A DNA stretch of 12,633 bases from SAR202 cluster bacterium (GTDB lineage: Bacteria > Chloroflexota > Dehalococcoidia > Lucifugimonadales > UBA826), in the NCBI GenBank assembly GCA_009392675.1, contig VFFY01000021.1, positions 1 through 12,633 on the forward strand. The letters run 5' to 3'. The notes beneath the pieces were generated by a model. The model was given only the letters and a program-made list of their open reading frames with translations, was not told where the DNA came from and ran no database searches. Of this stretch, positions 1-7,299 are shown piece by piece. Made by a program: the position numbers and the translations under genes. Each line of letters begins with the position of its first letter. Within the stretch, counting starts at the first letter, position 1.

Positions 1-39
1 AAAGTTTTAAAGAATAATTGTGTATTAGAGAAAATAGAA

Positions 40-1374
40 ATGGATTCTAATTCCCTTAAATCGAAGTGTTGGGAGATTATCGATAGTCGTGCTGACTGGT
101 TGGTAAATATATCGAAACATATCCTTCTAAATCCTGAACCAGGCTTCCATGAGTTTGAAACATCCAAATTTGTGAGCCAAAAACTGCAGGAACTTGGCCT
201 GCCGCACCAAAAAGGAATTGCACTGACGGGAATAAAGGGAATTATAGATGGTGGATTGCCTGGACCAACTATTGCCATAATCGGAGAATTGGATTCTTTG
301 AGGGTTGCAGGACATTCACATGCTAATCCGGAAACCGACGCTGCCCATGCATGTGGCCATCATTGTCAAATTGGGATGATGCTGGGGGTTGTTGCTGCTT
401 TCCAGGAAATTGCCAAGAATTCAAAAATCCCGGGTAAGCTGGCATTTATGGCTCTTCCTGCAGAGGAGTTTATTGATGTTGAGTATAGATATGGTCTCCA
501 TAAGGAAGGTCAAATTGAATTCATGTCTGGGAAACAAGAATTTTTGAATATGGGAGCATTTGACGATGTGGATATGGCTGTCATGGCACACACCTCCAAA
601 ATTGAAGAAGGAAAATTTTCAATTGGAGGCACAAGTAATGGCCATGTGGTGAAATACGTGCGATTTATAGGTAAGGCTTCTCACGCTGGAGGCTCACCTC
701 ATGAGGGTATTAATGCCCTGCAGGCTTCAATCGTTTCATTAAACGCTTTAAATACCCAAAGGGAGACCCTGAAAAATGAGGACACCATAAGGCTTCACGG
801 TATTATGACCAAAGGGGGCGTTTCCGTTAGTTCAATACCTGCTGAAGTTAAATATGAAGGGAGAGTAAGAGGTGGCACAACTGAAGCAATTGCAGATGCT
901 AATTTGAAAATGGACAGGTGTTTGAGAGCGGGTGCACTTGCCTTAGGCTGTGAGCTGGAAATAATCACATTACCAGGATATATGCCAATCAAAAATAATC
1001 CTCAGATGTCCGATATTTTTATTGGCAACGCTGCCTCTTTGGTAGGGGATAATCATGTGATCCAGAAATCCCCGACTCACAATTCCGGTGGCAGTACTGA
1101 TATGGGCGATCTCAGTCAAATCATGCCTGTAATTCATCCATACACAGGAGTCGCTACGGGCACTGGCCACGGGGATGACTATTTAGTGCAAGATTACACT
1201 CAAGGTGTGGTAAATCCAGCGAAGGCGCTCGCTGGAACGATAGTTGATTTGCTTTGCCGTGAAGACAATCCAGCAAATAAGATATTGAGTGAATTTCTGC
1301 CCGATTACTCAATCAAGTCATACCTAAAACTTCAAAGGTCGAGACTAACTGAAGAAGTCTATAAACCTAAATAA
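40..1374 (+). CDS. M20 family amidohydrolase/peptidase (M20D, PM20D2/AbgB-like)
   Basis: A cytosolic zinc-dependent amidase or peptidase of 444 residues, the usual length for the M20D subfamily, with no signal peptide. Visible motifs are the metal-site HACGHH (103-108), the LPAEE segment holding the catalytic/metal Glu pair (142-143), H184, and the dimerisation-domain signature KASHAGGSPHEGINAL (212-227). STDMGDLS (352-359), IHPYTG (365-370) and GHGDDY (376-381) follow near the end. The HSHANPETDAAHACGHH and STDMG arrangement is closer to PM20D2/aminobenzoyl-glutamate hydrolase-like members than to IAA-amino acid hydrolases. The family cleaves N-acyl or dipeptide amide bonds; the substrate here cannot be told. 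The ATG start has only a weak purine-rich stretch upstream (about 27-39), and what precedes it lies outside the window. Its stop is 4 nt from the stop of the convergent aminopeptidase gene, with no terminator between them. Confidence 0.9.
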   Translation: MDSNSLKSKCWEIIDSRADWLVNISKHILLNPEPGFHEFETSKFVSQKLQELGLPHQKGIALTGIKGIIDGGLPGPTIAIIGELDSLRVAGHSHANPETDAAHACGHHCQIGMMLGVVAAFQEIAKNSKIPGKLAFMALPAEEFIDVEYRYGLHKEGQIEFMSGKQEFLNMGAFDDVDMAVMAHTSKIEEGKFSIGGTSNGHVVKYVRFIGKASHAGGSPHEGINALQASIVSLNALNTQRETLKNEDTIRLHGIMTKGGVSVSSIPAEVKYEGRVRGGTTEAIADANLKMDRCLRAGALALGCELEIITLPGYMPIKNNPQMSDIFIGNAASLVGDNHVIQKSPTHNSGGSTDMGDLSQIMPVIHPYTGVATGTGHGDDYLVQDYTQGVVNPAKALAGTIVDLLCREDNPANKILSEFLPDYSIKSYLKLQRSRLTEEVYKPK

Positions 1375-1378
1375 GGTT

Positions 1379-3973
1379 CTACCGCAAAAAATCTGATATT
1401 TGGCCAGAATATTTTGAAAGCCAAGCTTGGTTTAATCGTATTCGTTCCTTGGCCTGTCTTATAGTCCTCTCTGCCGCTGGAGTTGGATTCTCTGCAAAGA
1501 AGAGTTCGACTTCTTTCAATCTTTCTCTGGTTGTAAACCCGGAAACTATTGATACAAGGCGCATCAATGCAAATCCTCCGTCACCGTATCTCCGGTCAAT
1601 TTCTTTCCAATTGTTCCGTATAAAATCCCAGGCCAGTGATCTTCCTAATACTGAGCCTGCTACTGTCACAATTACCCTTATGGAGTCTTGTACACGGATA
1701 TCTTCGCTAAGTGATTTTTTCAAAGTTTCCTGCAACAAATCTTTATCCTTAAAATTAGATAAGGCTGAATGGAGCCTAACTTTCTCTTCCTGAAGATCCG
1801 AGGCTTTTTCCAAAGCCCACATCTGATCGTAAACTACCTTATCGCCTTCTTGGGCCGCCAAGTTGAAAACAACTGTTCGTATGTCAGGGTGTATGACTTG
1901 CCGTTCAGATACATGATTGTCATATTTGATGCGAGCTTCTTCAAGGACGGATTTATCACCATAGTGTCCAGAATTCCCAAGAGATGTGCTTCTTAAAAGT
2001 GCGTCTAAATGGCCATCACCTAATCGTTTTTCCCATCCTACCTTTTCGCTTATGGCCGAGAATATGTTCCTACAGAAAATTTGATATTCAGCGTGGCAAC
2101 CTAATTCGGAAATTAGGTTTTCAATACCTCTAAGCCCAGTTGCAAGGTCAGAAAGTACGGAAGCATCAGACTCATTAGAATACCCCGTGGCAAGATTAAG
2201 GAAATTCTCCACTGGTGTATACCCCGCCCTGACAAGAGCGTAATAATCTCCTTGCACCCCTAGTCTATCTCTAGGACTGAGTTCACCGGCTGTGATTGCG
2301 TTTTTTAAATTTCCCAGATCCGATTCTGTGTATTTAGTTCGATAAAACCCTGTTTGGTTTGGGTTTAATTTAATCCATGAGACATTGCCTTTTTCATTGG
2401 TCTCCAATTGTATTTTTAGATCACTCGATTCCATCAACAGAGTTTGAAGGTTATCTTCAAGGTTGCTGCCGATCTTTATTGGGACAAACCAAGATGTATT
2501 TTCTTTGTCGCTCGGCTTGCCTTCTATGTGGTCATATAAAAATCTTGTTTGGGAAAGATTTATGTTATTGGAATCCTGGGCCCTGTCGGCTGAAATCATA
2601 GGAAATCCTGTTTGTTTAACCCAGGAATCCATCACCTTGCCAACTGGTTTACCAGAAGAAACTTCGAGGGCGCTCCACAAATCTTGAGTTTCTGCGTTTC
2701 CGTAGGAATTGTCTGTTAAGTAGGCTCGTATACCTTTTTGGAAATCTGAAGCTCCTATGAAGTCCTCCAGCATCCGTAAAATCGAGCCCCCTTTGCTATA
2801 ACTGATCGCATCAAACAACTGGCCAATTTCTGCCGGATTATTTACTTCTTGTTCTATAGGATGTGAATTTGAGAGACCATCCAGAGAAAAAGCTGAGGCG
2901 GTGTCTGCAGTTAAAAACTGCGTCCACATATCCCATTCAGGATGGATAGCGTCTACTGCTTTATCTCCCATCCATGAAGCGAAACTCTCATTGAGCCACA
3001 AATCATTCCACCACCTCATCGTTACCAAGTCACCAAACCACATATGGGCCATTTCATGGGAAATTATTGCAGCCACTATCTGCCTCGTCCCCGCTGAACT
3101 ATTATCAGGGTCGACTAATAGGGCTACCTCTCGATATGTGATGGCTCCCCAATTCTCCATGGCACCGGCTGCAAAGTCGGGAATGGCCAGATGATCTAAT
3201 TTAGGCAGAGGAAACGGAATGCCAAAATAGTCATTGTAATAATTAAGCAATTCCACAGAGGTCTGCAATGCAAACCGCCCCTGTTCCTCTTTCCCGGATG
3301 TGGTCCAAACTCGCATTAATGTTCCGCTATCGGTCGATTGTTCAATGCATCCTAATTCTCCAATAATGAAAGCAAGTAAATAAGTGGACATAACCGGGGT
3401 GGTATCAAAAACTATGGTTTTTCGATCATCTCTTCCTGGGGATTCGGAAGCAATAGGCATATTTGAAACAGCCTTCATTTCCCCTGGTATGACTAGTGAG
3501 ACGTCAAAAGTCGCTTTTGTAGAGGGTTCGTCCCAACATGGAAAAGCTCTCCTCGCGTCGGTGGATTCGAATTGAGTGGCTGCCAAATATTTTTCATTTC
3601 CATTAATATCAGTGTATTGGCTTCTGTAAAAACCAAGCAATCTATCGTTGAGCTCACCAACAAATGAAATCTGTAACTGTAAGTTGGAGTCGCCTTTTTT
3701 GATTGTGTCGTCGAGAGTGATGGTGAGTGTTTCATGATTCGGATCGGTGGAAATATTGGACACTTCTAAATTGTGGCCTTGAGAAATTGCTGATACAGCA
3801 GTGATTTCAAGTTCGGCCGAGTTAAGCGTTACCGAATCTGTGTTTTCATTAACGCTAGCTTTGATAATGACTTTCCCATTGAAAGTGAAAGTTTCAAAGT
3901 TAGGTTCTAGTTCAATTTGATAATTGTCTGGGGTGACGCTTTGGGGAAGTACTAATCTGTTTTCTGTTGTCAT
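1379..3973 (-). CDS. M1 family metallo-aminopeptidase (aminopeptidase N-like)
   Basis: A gluzincin aminopeptidase that removes N-terminal residues from peptides, probably in the cytosol because no signal peptide or membrane segment is seen. Counting from the ATG used here (864 residues), the exopeptidase motif GAMEN is at 270-274. The zinc motif HEMAH is at 306-310 with the third ligand Glu at 329 in the WLNESF segment, and the transition-state Tyr is near 392 in SYSKGGS. An ERAP1-C-like helical domain fills roughly residues 530-840. The length fits the PepN/ERAP-type subfamily. An in-frame TTG five codons earlier (3988) is possible: an AAAGG lies 3 nt from the TTG and 18 nt from the ATG, so neither start is well supported. 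The gene lies 36 nt downstream of the enoyl-CoA hydratase gene, so co-transcription is likely. Identity is certain at family level; substrate preference is unknown. Confidence 0.95.
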   Translation of the reverse strand: MTTENRLVLPQSVTPDNYQIELEPNFETFTFNGKVIIKASVNENTDSVTLNSAELEITAVSAISQGHNLEVSNISTDPNHETLTITLDDTIKKGDSNLQLQISFVGELNDRLLGFYRSQYTDINGNEKYLAATQFESTDARRAFPCWDEPSTKATFDVSLVIPGEMKAVSNMPIASESPGRDDRKTIVFDTTPVMSTYLLAFIIGELGCIEQSTDSGTLMRVWTTSGKEEQGRFALQTSVELLNYYNDYFGIPFPLPKLDHLAIPDFAAGAMENWGAITYREVALLVDPDNSSAGTRQIVAAIISHEMAHMWFGDLVTMRWWNDLWLNESFASWMGDKAVDAIHPEWDMWTQFLTADTASAFSLDGLSNSHPIEQEVNNPAEIGQLFDAISYSKGGSILRMLEDFIGASDFQKGIRAYLTDNSYGNAETQDLWSALEVSSGKPVGKVMDSWVKQTGFPMISADRAQDSNNINLSQTRFLYDHIEGKPSDKENTSWFVPIKIGSNLEDNLQTLLMESSDLKIQLETNEKGNVSWIKLNPNQTGFYRTKYTESDLGNLKNAITAGELSPRDRLGVQGDYYALVRAGYTPVENFLNLATGYSNESDASVLSDLATGLRGIENLISELGCHAEYQIFCRNIFSAISEKVGWEKRLGDGHLDALLRSTSLGNSGHYGDKSVLEEARIKYDNHVSERQVIHPDIRTVVFNLAAQEGDKVVYDQMWALEKASDLQEEKVRLHSALSNFKDKDLLQETLKKSLSEDIRVQDSIRVIVTVAGSVLGRSLAWDFIRNNWKEIDRRYGDGGFALMRLVSIVSGFTTRERLKEVELFFAENPTPAAERTIRQAKERIRLNQAWLSKYSGQISDFLR

Positions 3974-4009
3974 ATTGTGTGAGTGCAAATGCCTTTACTT
4001 AATGTTTCC

Positions 4010-4813
4010 TTAGGCCCCGATCCAATTCGGTTTTCTTTTTTCTGAAAATGCCAATGGCCCTTCCCTTTGATCAGCTGATCCGAGGTAATTATTTTCCTCT
4101 GAATATTTTCTTTGCAGTGCATTATCAAGAGGCCAACCAAGGCCTTCATAAGCCATTTGTTTAGAAGCTCGGACAGAAAGGGGAGCCGCCTCTAAAATCT
4201 CATTTGCCCATCTTTCCGCTGTGGGGACAACTTCAGCTAAAGGTACTATTTCGTTCACTAACCCTAATTCGTAGGCTTCTTGTGCACTAATTCGCCTTGC
4301 GGTTAGCATCATGCCCATTGCTCTTTTCAACGGTACATGCCTTGGTAATCGATGGACTCCTCCTGCGCCTGCAATTAACCCAACTCGCGGTTCCGGGAGT
4401 CCAACTTCTGCATGGTCTGCAATGATTATTATGTCGCAGGCCATAGCAAGTTCAAGGCCGCCTCCTAAAGCGTACCCATTGACCGCAGCTATTATTGGTT
4501 TCCAGCATTTGAAATCTGTGTCTGTAGTTATTCCTCCGAATGCCGCTCTTGTACGGGCTCCTGTTGTGGCTTCTTTTTCTCGTTCTTCCCAGTTTTCCGC
4601 TGTGTATCTAAGATCATTACCAGCACAAAAAGCTCTTTCACCAGTTCCAGTAACTATTGCTACCCAAGCATCAGGATCATTTTCAAAAGTCATAAAGGCG
4701 GTTTTCATCTCTAGATTAGCCGGAGGATGAAGCGCATTCAGCCTTTCTGGCCGATTTATTGTTATATAGACTATCTTGTCCTTTTTTTCGTAATTTATGA
4801 ATTCGTACTCCAT
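4010..4813 (-). CDS. enoyl-CoA hydratase/isomerase family protein (crotonase)
   Basis: A 267-residue crotonase-fold enzyme, expected to act on an acyl-CoA thioester in the cytosol, for example in fatty acid or amino acid breakdown. The first oxyanion-hole segment AFCAGNDLR is at 61-69, and the second is ALGGGLELAMACD at 115-127. Both Glu residues that catalyse hydration in classical crotonase appear present: E121 in GGGLEL and E141 in GLPEPRVGL, followed by GAGGVHRLP. This favours a true hydratase, although related dehydratases and hydrolases share the fold. The ATG start is well placed: GAAGAGGAG (complement of 4821-4829) sits 7 nt upstream. It lies 29 nt downstream of the nitroreductase gene and just upstream of the aminopeptidase gene on the same strand, which suggests a three-gene transcript. 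The specific substrate cannot be told. Confidence 0.93.
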   Translation of the reverse strand: MEYEFINYEKKDKIVYITINRPERLNALHPPANLEMKTAFMTFENDPDAWVAIVTGTGERAFCAGNDLRYTAENWEEREKEATTGARTRAAFGGITTDTDFKCWKPIIAAVNGYALGGGLELAMACDIIIIADHAEVGLPEPRVGLIAGAGGVHRLPRHVPLKRAMGMMLTARRISAQEAYELGLVNEIVPLAEVVPTAERWANEILEAAPLSVRASKQMAYEGLGWPLDNALQRKYSEENNYLGSADQREGPLAFSEKRKPNWIGA

Positions 4814-4842
4814 GGTCTATCTCCTCTTCGATTTTTAATTAG

Positions 4843-5463
4843 TTATTTGAAAGGATTTCCCCAACTATCTTGATAGGTAATTTGGTTTACGGGTTCCCTT
4901 TTGGTGGGACCGTAGTTTACTTTTTCATCCAAATAACCCAGAGGTAACAAAGCAGCAGTTTCAGTATTATCTGGGATGTTTAGCAGTTCCTTCACTTCCT
5001 TTTCGTACCTTTTGTGTAATGTAGTTATGACGCTCCCTAGTCCAAATTCCATGCAACCCAGCAAAAAATTTTGCACAGCAGGATAGATTGACGCCCCCCT
5101 CCCCATGTGGGAATCGCTCCCATCATGGTTCAGGCAGGCCATTACCCAAACTGGAGCCTTAGCAATATTTTCAGCCAAGTATGAGGCAGAGGTCATAACT
5201 TTTTGTTCTAGATTCCTTTCTCCATTCGAGCCGCTTCCATAAGCTTGATTCCATGATTGGAGATATAGTTTTCCAATTTCGTTTTTCACGTCTTGATTCT
5301 TAATTACCAAAAATCTCCATGGTTGGCTATTGCCCCCACTGGGCGCTTTAGTGGCGATTTCTATCAACCTACAGATTATTTCGTTTGGGATGTCTTGGTC
5401 TTTGAAATATCTTATGGCTCGCTGACTGTAAAGGGCTTCTAAAAGATCTAAATGGTTTTGCAT
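4843..5463 (-). CDS. nitroreductase family FMN-dependent oxidoreductase
   Basis: An FMN-binding flavoprotein of about 206 residues, using NAD(P)H to reduce a nitro compound, quinone, enone or similar. The N-terminal signature LEALYSQRAIRYFKD and the APSGGNSQPW segment are the phosphate- and flavin-binding parts of the fold. A late segment, GLGSVITTLHKR, sits where the family's glycine-containing GLG(S/T) region occurs. I chose ATG 5463 because the conserved domain begins a few residues later and the family is about 200 residues long. An in-frame GTG at 5601 would add 46 residues without family similarity and has no usable ribosome site. An ATG at 5493 is also in frame but lies almost on the start point predicted from a TATAAT box. 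Divergent from the F420-type oxidoreductase, so the two redox enzymes may share a regulatory region. Substrate unknown. Confidence 0.9.
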   Translation of the reverse strand: MQNHLDLLEALYSQRAIRYFKDQDIPNEIICRLIEIATKAPSGGNSQPWRFLVIKNQDVKNEIGKLYLQSWNQAYGSGSNGERNLEQKVMTSASYLAENIAKAPVWVMACLNHDGSDSHMGRGASIYPAVQNFLLGCMEFGLGSVITTLHKRYEKEVKELLNIPDNTETAALLPLGYLDEKVNYGPTKREPVNQITYQDSWGNPFK

Positions 5464-5496
5464 TATTTTATCCAATATGTTTTGTTCCTGCATCGC

Positions 5497-5502
5497 ATTA
5501 TA
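5497..5502 (-). promoter_or_regulatory. possible -10 box for the nitroreductase gene
   Basis: A perfect TATAAT is read on the minus strand. Transcription from it would start near 5490, leaving about 27 nt of leader before ATG 5463. No good -35 hexamer is visible at the right distance, so it is a weak call on its own. It matters because it argues against the longer nitroreductase start codons. Confidence 0.35.
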
Positions 5503-5566
5503 TATGGTGTCCCCCAAACAAAAACTAGCTATTAATAAGGAAATGACCTGGGAAGAACCGCAATTA

Positions 5567-5596
5567 TTGTTAAGGGCCTCAGCATCTGTGTAAAAT
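5567..5596 (+). promoter_or_regulatory. possible promoter for the F420-type oxidoreductase gene
   Basis: TTGTTA (5567-5572), 18 nt, then TAAAAT (5591-5596) resembles a housekeeping sigma promoter, with 4 of 6 and 5 of 6 consensus bases. The start point would be near 5603, giving a leader of about 34 nt that contains the GGAGG ribosome site at 5622-5626. Confidence 0.35.
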
Positions 5597-5636
5597 GCCA
5601 CCTGTTGTGAAATTAATGCACGGAGGATAAAAGACT

Positions 5637-6656
5637 ATGAAGGTTTCGACCAGCTTTCAAGAATACTCTGTTGACGGCATCGTTAGTGCCGCTAGGAAAT
5701 CAGAAGAGAGAGGTTACGACATTTTTTTTTCCAGTGAAACCGGACATAATCCATATTTGCCTTTGGTATTAGCGGCCGAGCACACTGAAAAGATTGAATT
5801 GCAAACTTCTATTGCGCTATCTTTTTCTCGAAGCCCTATGGATACCGCATACATTGCGTGGGATATACAAAACCTTTCGAAAGGTAGGTTCACTTTAGGA
5901 CTTGGAAGCCAAGTTAGAGGGCACATAGTCAGAAGATTTTCCATGCCATGGTCAGCTCCCGCTCCAAGGATGAGAGAGTATGTCATGGCTTTGAAACACA
6001 TTTGGGATTGTTGGCAAAATGGAACTAAATTAAACTTCGCAGGAGACTATTATTCCTTTAATTTAATGTCACCATTTTTCAATCCAGGACCGATAGAGCA
6101 CCCAGACATCAAAGTTTCAATCGCTGGTGTTAACCCTAATATGCTTAGAGTGGCAGGTGAACTTTGTGATGGTGTGATTCTTCATTCATTCAACACTCCA
6201 ACGTATACAAGAGATGTAGTTCTACCTAACCTACAGAAAGGTGCGGAAAGACTCGGCAGGTCAATAGAGGACATATCAATTGCTGGAGGGGGATTTATTG
6301 TTGCAGGGGAAAATGAAGAAGAGCTAGAAAAAAAGAGAAAAGAAACGAAGAGTCGTATCTCCTTTTATGCATCAACTCGTAGTTACGGTGATGTTATGAG
6401 GGCTCAAGGTTGGGATGATACGCATGAGAAGCTATATAGAATGTCCATTGATGGAAAATGGAATCAAATGGGTGACGAAATCACCGATGAAATGTTAGAT
6501 AGTTTTGCAGTAGTAGGTACTTACGACCAAATAGCTGCAAAAATAAAGTCAACTTATGGGAAGTATGCTACATCCGTAAGTTTCGGCATGGATACTCAAA
6601 ATGAAGAGGAGGAAAATATCTTACGAGACGTCATAAAAAACCTTAAAGATTCCTAA
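5637..6656 (+). CDS. LLM class F420-dependent oxidoreductase (MSMEG_2256-like, TIGR03617-type)
   Basis: A 339-residue luciferase-like (bacterial luciferase/F420 superfamily) TIM-barrel oxidoreductase, cytosolic. The GRFTLGLGSQVRGHIVRRF segment (83-101), followed by MPWSAPAPRMREY (103-115), is what I recall as typical of the MSMEG_2256-like group. That group is usually annotated as using deazaflavin F420, though use of FMN cannot be excluded from sequence alone. PFFNPGP (146-152) and SIAGVNPNMLRVAGELCDG (161-179) are further conserved barrel segments. The start is well supported: GGAGG lies 10 nt upstream of the ATG. Its stop is 7 nt from the stop of the convergent gmk gene. It is divergent from a nitroreductase, so both may take part in reducing or oxidising some organic substrate; the reaction itself is unknown. 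Confidence 0.9.
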   Translation: MKVSTSFQEYSVDGIVSAARKSEERGYDIFFSSETGHNPYLPLVLAAEHTEKIELQTSIALSFSRSPMDTAYIAWDIQNLSKGRFTLGLGSQVRGHIVRRFSMPWSAPAPRMREYVMALKHIWDCWQNGTKLNFAGDYYSFNLMSPFFNPGPIEHPDIKVSIAGVNPNMLRVAGELCDGVILHSFNTPTYTRDVVLPNLQKGAERLGRSIEDISIAGGGFIVAGENEEELEKKRKETKSRISFYASTRSYGDVMRAQGWDDTHEKLYRMSIDGKWNQMGDEITDEMLDSFAVVGTYDQIAAKIKSTYGKYATSVSFGMDTQNEEEENILRDVIKNLKDS

Positions 6657-6663
6657 ATTTCAT

Positions 6664-7299
6664 TCAGATAATTTCAACATTCGGCGTTTCCATTTGATTT
6701 AGTCGTGCAATTTTAACCACATTTTGAATTTCTGCGACAGCCAGATCCAATTGGTTCCTATGGTTGATAACGACGTGATCGAACCAACTCGCGGATTTCA
6801 TCTCTTTGGCGGCAGTTTCGAGTCTGATCTTAAGACTATCGGATGATTCAGTCATACGCTCTGTCAATCTTTTTTCTAGCTGATCCATATCAGGAGGTGC
6901 TAGGAATATATATAAGGCGTTTGGAGCCAATCTTTTGATAGTTTTGGCTCCCTGAACGTCTATTTTCACAATGACGTCTTTTCCTCTTTGTAAAGCTGTT
7001 TTTACCTGATCACGTGGTACTCCATAGTAGTTACCGTAGACCTCTGCCCATTCTAGGAACCCATCCTGTTCCATTTGGGCTTTGAACTCAGCCTGATTGA
7101 CGAATATATAGTCTTTCCCATCTGTTTCACCTTCCCTTTGAGTTCTTGTAGTTGCAGTAACAGTAAAATGGTATGGCTCTCCTAAGTCTCTCATTCGAGA
7201 AAGTACTGCGTCTTTTCCGACGCCTGATGGTCCGGAAAGTATTAAAAGGATGGGAGGTCGTACATCTTTGTGATTCAATGGATTAGTAAAATTACTCAT
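6664..7299 (-). CDS. gmk: guanylate kinase
   Basis: A 211-residue enzyme that phosphorylates GMP (or dGMP) to GDP with ATP, essential for nucleotide supply. The P-loop GPSGVGKD is at 23-30. The GMP-binding region includes TTRTQREGE (50-58) with DYIFV (63-67), then EWAEVYGNYYGVP (83-95) and the KIDVQGA segment (112-118). The lid-like Arg-rich helix RLTERMTESSDSLKIRL follows. Two deviations: the residue after the P-loop Lys is Asp instead of Ser/Thr, and the usual TTRPxR Pro is Thr. I chose ATG 7299 because it overlaps the aroA stop by 8 nt (ATGAGTAA), a usual coupling arrangement, and because the reading frame further upstream (to 7401) lies inside aroA and adds 34 residues without kinase similarity. 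There is no strong Shine-Dalgarno, so translation probably depends on terminating aroA ribosomes. Confidence 0.95.
   Translation of the reverse strand: MSNFTNPLNHKDVRPPILLILSGPSGVGKDAVLSRMRDLGEPYHFTVTATTRTQREGETDGKDYIFVNQAEFKAQMEQDGFLEWAEVYGNYYGVPRDQVKTALQRGKDVIVKIDVQGAKTIKRLAPNALYIFLAPPDMDQLEKRLTERMTESSDSLKIRLETAAKEMKSASWFDHVVINHRNQLDLAVAEIQNVVKIARLNQMETPNVEII

Noticed and set aside
1449..3575. Several plus-strand open frames opposite the M1 aminopeptidase
   Set aside because: All are short, lack ribosome sites and known motifs, and overlap a certain M1 gene.
4311..4730. Plus-strand open frame of 139 codons opposite the enoyl-CoA hydratase
   Set aside because: Shadow frame; the minus-strand crotonase motifs are complete over the same bases.
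5464..5601. N-terminal extension of the nitroreductase from a GTG start
   Set aside because: No family similarity, no spaced ribosome site, and a TATAAT box lies inside the extension.
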